The notes under the pieces are model-generated. The model did no database searches and was not told the DNA's origin. It worked only from the letters and a program-made list of their open reading frames with translations. Source: Solenopsis invicta (lineage: Eukaryota > Arthropoda > Insecta > Hymenoptera > Formicidae). From it: a stretch of 64,000 nt of DNA. This document shows positions 61,272 through 64,000 of the stretch, in pieces. Made by a program: the position numbers and the translations under genes. Every line of letters begins with the position of its first letter. The stretch's first letter is position 1. The stretch lies in the NCBI RefSeq assembly GCF_016802725.1, contig NC_052668.1, forward strand, positions 23,430,501 through 23,494,500, written 5' to 3'.

Positions 61272-61716
61272 TGTCTTTCAGATGCTGGTGATATTTAGAC
61301 GAACGGTCATTTAAGGACCAGCGGCTGTCTAGAAGATCCTGATGATCCTTAGACGACCCTAATAAAAATTTTCCACAGCAAAAATTCTATCGTTTTGAAT
61401 ATGGATTTTGGTTCATGAATTGACTATTGTGAATCATTTTCTATCAAATTATTTTCTACGATAGAAAACGATTCATATTAATAAAAATTTCCGATAGAAA
61501 ATGATAGAGTAAAAATTACATTGTTTTAAATATGTATTTTGGTTTGTGAATTCACAAATGTGAATCGTTTTCTATTGTTTTCTATCAAAAATATTTATCA
61601 GGGGAGAGTTCCCCGAAGGAACGGCGCGGCGAATGTCTTTAAGATCCCGATAGTCTTAAGACGAGCAGTGAGAGGTTGCAAAACGTATCTGTAAGATCCT
61701 TTCGATCTTCAAACAA
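61272..61716. repeat. Split tandem array of four hairpin modules
   Basis: Modules start at about 61272, 61324, 61634 and 61685. Each reads TGTCT..AAGATCC..GAT..CTTAGACGA or a variant and can fold on itself (for example GTCTAGAAGATC with GATCCTTAGAC). Spacing is about 52 nt within each pair. An AT-rich segment separates the pairs. Confidence 0.45.
61378..61612. repeat. AT-rich direct repeat pair inside the hairpin array
   Basis: Two copies of about 75 nt, 130 nt apart (61381 and 61511): AAAAATTCTATCGTTTTGAA / AAAAATTACATTGTTTTAAA, then GGATTTTGGTT and TGTGAATC.TTTTCTAT. Between them are inverted GATAGAAAACGATTCA words. Confidence 0.5.
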
Positions 61717-61932
61717 ACACTAACCTAAGAGAGAGACCTGCCACCAGAAAGCTCGTGGTTATATTGAGAGTAACTAGTTTGGTATTCAAGTCCTGGCCTT
61801 TGGTTTTGCATCTACGAGGAATTGATCGTTCTTTCTTCGAGAGCGTGCACGCACGAAACGAGATTTTCACTCAAGAAGCGTCCGAACAACAATGATGCAA
61901 GAATGATTGAGTTCCGCCAACCGTAAGGCCGA

Positions 61933-62071
61933 TATTACACGTGTCGCATGATAAATTTTTTAAGCGTGTTGATTGGCTGCAGGATAGAAAATTTCTAGAG
62001 ACTCGAGAAATTTTCTATTCTGCAGCCAATCAACACGTTTAAAACATTTATCGTACGACACACGTGTAATA
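61933..62071. mobile_element. TA-flanked MITE with about 60-bp TIRs
   Basis: TATTACACGTGTCG at the left, CGACACACGTGTAATA at the right. Arms continue GTGTTGATTGGCTGCAG / CTGCAGCCAATCAACAC. TA at both borders suggests Tc1/mariner-type insertion. 139 bp, nearly all palindrome. Confidence 0.65.
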
Positions 62072-63227
62072 GCACCCTTAGAATCAGAAAAAAAGAGTGG
62101 GGCAAAAAAACGAAAACGTGTCGCTAGCTTAGGGTTTGTGCATCTCCGGTCGGGGGGAACGAAGCTCCTCTCGAGCGCCCATATGTCGTTGAGCGTGTCC
62201 AATACTGACAAAGTGTTGAAGCGCGTTTATTTAAACAGAGGTGCAAAAATTATTCCAAGTAATCGTTTACGGAAAAAAATACGACTATTCCCAAAGAGAG
62301 TTACATCTTTCGCGTATACCTACTTCTCACGAATCCTACTTCAATGATATTCCGCACGGAATTCAAATATTCTACAAGCGAATGTTCTTCGGCCAGGATC
62401 AAACAAAATCTTCCCTCAAATCGAACGGATGATGACACGAAGAGGCGCGGCCGTCAACTTCGTCGCGTACGAGCATTGATTACGCTTGCGGCAAAGTGTG
62501 TGCCGTTACACGTGGAGGTGTTTGCGAATGATAATGAAGCGAATTCATCGATAGCCCGCACGTAACGCCACACCCTACCTCGAAATGAGACCGTACGACC
62601 TTTGCCATTACCAGAGGAGCTGACAGAGGACGAAATTAGTCGAGCGCAAAGACTCCGCTACTCGAGGACGAATGTGATCGTTAGTCGGATATCGACGATT
62701 CCATCGCGAATTTTTAACTACTATCTTGCAAAACATAATATTTTCATCATTGTGAATTTGATTTAAAAAAGATAAAATAATAAAGAAAATCAAAAACACA
62801 AAGACAATTATTATAAAGCACTTTTCAGCATTTCGAAACATTTTCAAGGTACATTTTAATATTTAATGAAACATATTTCTTTAGCATTTTTAAATTTGAG
62901 TATAAATTCGTATTATCATGCGAATGTATGTATACTTGAATAATTTTTTTTTATTTAACTTTTTTTGGCTATAGACATTTCAAATGATGCAAAATTATGC
63001 AAAATTATTTAATAACTTTGAATCCAGTTAAACTGGTCTACCAAATCAGGTAATGGTCCGTCGAAATCATAAATATGTTTTTATGTATTAAAATTTTACG
63101 TCATTTAATTTTTATATCTATGACTGAAGAAAAACAAAAAACATGTATCATACTTTAGATGTATTCTTTTATTTAAAATGTAATTGTTCAAATTAAAGCT
63201 GAATTAAGCGCTGCCACCCTTGCTCTT

Positions 63228-63591
63228 CATCCAGAAAAAAAGTTATGCTTAAATTGAAGAAATCGTTTCTTCAACTTGGTTCTTTCAAGTTAAAGTGAAA
63301 GTACCTTTGAGAAAATTAGAAATTTATTTTATTTCAAAAAATAACGTCATTAGCTTTTTTCAAAGTAAATAAATTATTTGTTTAATTTAAATAAATAATT
63401 TTTTGAATTCCGAGAAAGTACAGACAGAAATGTAAAAAATAATTTAGCTGTTCTGATTACTTTAATATATTCCATTCATTCTAATAAAAAGAATAACCAA
63501 GAAATTTCTTCAAATCAAAGAAACTTTGCACAAATTTCTTTAATTCAAGCAAATATTTTTTTAAATCGAAGAAACTTTTCTCTGAGTGTAG
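63228..63591. mobile_element. MITE family F, copy 2
   Basis: Left AGAAAAAAAGTTATGCTTAA and GAAGAAATCGTTTCTTCAAC; right TTTCTTTAATTCAAGCAAAT and GAAACTTTTCTCTGAGTG. The left end matches the right end of copy 1 read on the other strand. About 365 bp. Confidence 0.6.
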
Positions 63592-63914
63592 TGGCTGTTT
63601 TCGAATTGCTATTTTTTTCTATTGACGTATGACTTGTATATTTTTATAGATGATATATCAAATGCTTTCGATTTATATGCGACCTGTTTTCAAACTGACC
63701 AAGGAAAATGGACAGCATCGGGATTTGAAAAACTTGAAGTGAATTTCTTTTCCCACGGCTAAGATCGCACGTGCGATACGTCTCTCGTTATCAAGCGAGA
63801 ATGGAAAAATCGAAGTCGAGGTCGCGCGATAGAGCGGGAAGCACAAATTTGTCTTGTGATTCGATTCAAGCGAGCTCGTGCACGCGCGGTGATAAACGGC
63901 AGCCGAACACTTAC

Positions 63915-63990
63915 GAAACTTCTGTCGTCGACGATTATGTAAGCCGCCACCGCCGCCACCGCCGTCGCCGTCGTGCAACACGTCTTTACT
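63915..63990 (-). other. Candidate 5' exon at the right edge
   Basis: GC-rich minus-strand sequence with a CCG/GGC-rich run ends at donor AAGTTTC|GTAAGT (intron from 63914). It could be the distal first exon of the flippase or of an unrelated leftward gene. The 5' end lies near or beyond the window edge. Confidence 0.25.
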
Positions 63991-64000
63991 ACCCGCGCGT

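Larger units (their letters stand above)
54747..64000. other. Non-coding region upstream of the flippase
   Basis: No firm gene. GC-rich patches at 56.05-57.5, 58.4-58.7, 59.9-60.7, 62.1-62.7 and 63.7-64.0 kb may be regulatory. Exon hints are an 18-nt minus-strand candidate at 55123-55140, a minus-strand donor at 63914 after a GC-rich stretch, and a plus-strand GTAAGT at about 57123. 57.6-58.3 and 60.8-61.1 kb show nothing. Confidence 0.45.

Noticed and set aside
61960..62211. Minus-strand 83-codon frame
   Set aside because: Half of it lies in the palindromic MITE at 61933-62071.
1..64000. CRISPR arrays, tRNA or rRNA genes
   Set aside because: No regularly spaced direct repeats with unique spacers, and no cloverleaf with A and B boxes that I could support. 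A ggttcgagtc match at about 12084 has no matching arms.

Overview
The window looks like nuclear DNA of an insect, most likely a hymenopteran and perhaps an ant. Genes are split by introns with GT..AG borders. The background is AT-rich with scattered CpG-rich patches, and short inverted-repeat transposons (MITEs) are common. There is no sign of a bacterial or viral genome. The organism call is inference from sequence style and protein families, not a database match.

Three protein-coding genes can be assembled by reading splice sites and checking codon phase. (1) A plus-strand harmonin-like (USH1C family) scaffold gene runs from 16140 to 28136 in 13 exons and encodes 921 residues: two PDZ domains, long Ser/Thr- and Pro-rich linkers and a WH2-like actin-binding motif. 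(2) A plus-strand RasGEF-domain gene runs from about 29.2-29.3 kb to 33858. Its middle exons are not fully resolved. (3) A minus-strand P4-ATPase phospholipid flippase of the ATP8A class runs from 54731 to 35810 in 21 exons (1290 residues). It has an alternative first exon at 48401-48320 that splices in phase (1205 residues). The RasGEF and flippase genes converge tail to tail near 34.2-34.3 kb. A fourth gene, leaving the window on the left, is represented only by minus-strand exons at 3.46-3.50, 4.84-4.91 and about 5.97 kb.

Layout: 1-6.1 kb is the 5' part of a leftward gene plus nested MITEs. 6.1-16.1 kb is mostly non-coding, with GC-rich promoter-like patches. 16.1-28.5 kb is the harmonin-like gene. 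29.2-34.2 kb is the RasGEF gene. 34.3-54.7 kb is the flippase, whose first intron (45.0-54.4 kb) is full of repeats. 54.7-64.0 kb is non-coding DNA with GC-rich patches, repeats and weak exon candidates.

The less ordinary content is in the repeats. Two foldback elements (53.67-53.93 and 58.98-59.34 kb) carry a hammerhead-ribozyme-like stem plus GAAAC box, as known in Penelope-like elements and retrozymes. A set of four hairpin modules with about 52-nt spacing lies at 61.27-61.72 kb and is split by an AT-rich repeat pair. At least six MITE families can be told apart by their terminal inverted repeats, several nested in one another. The genes have no obvious shared pathway beyond membrane and cortex biology (scaffold, small-GTPase regulator, flippase); that link is weak inference.
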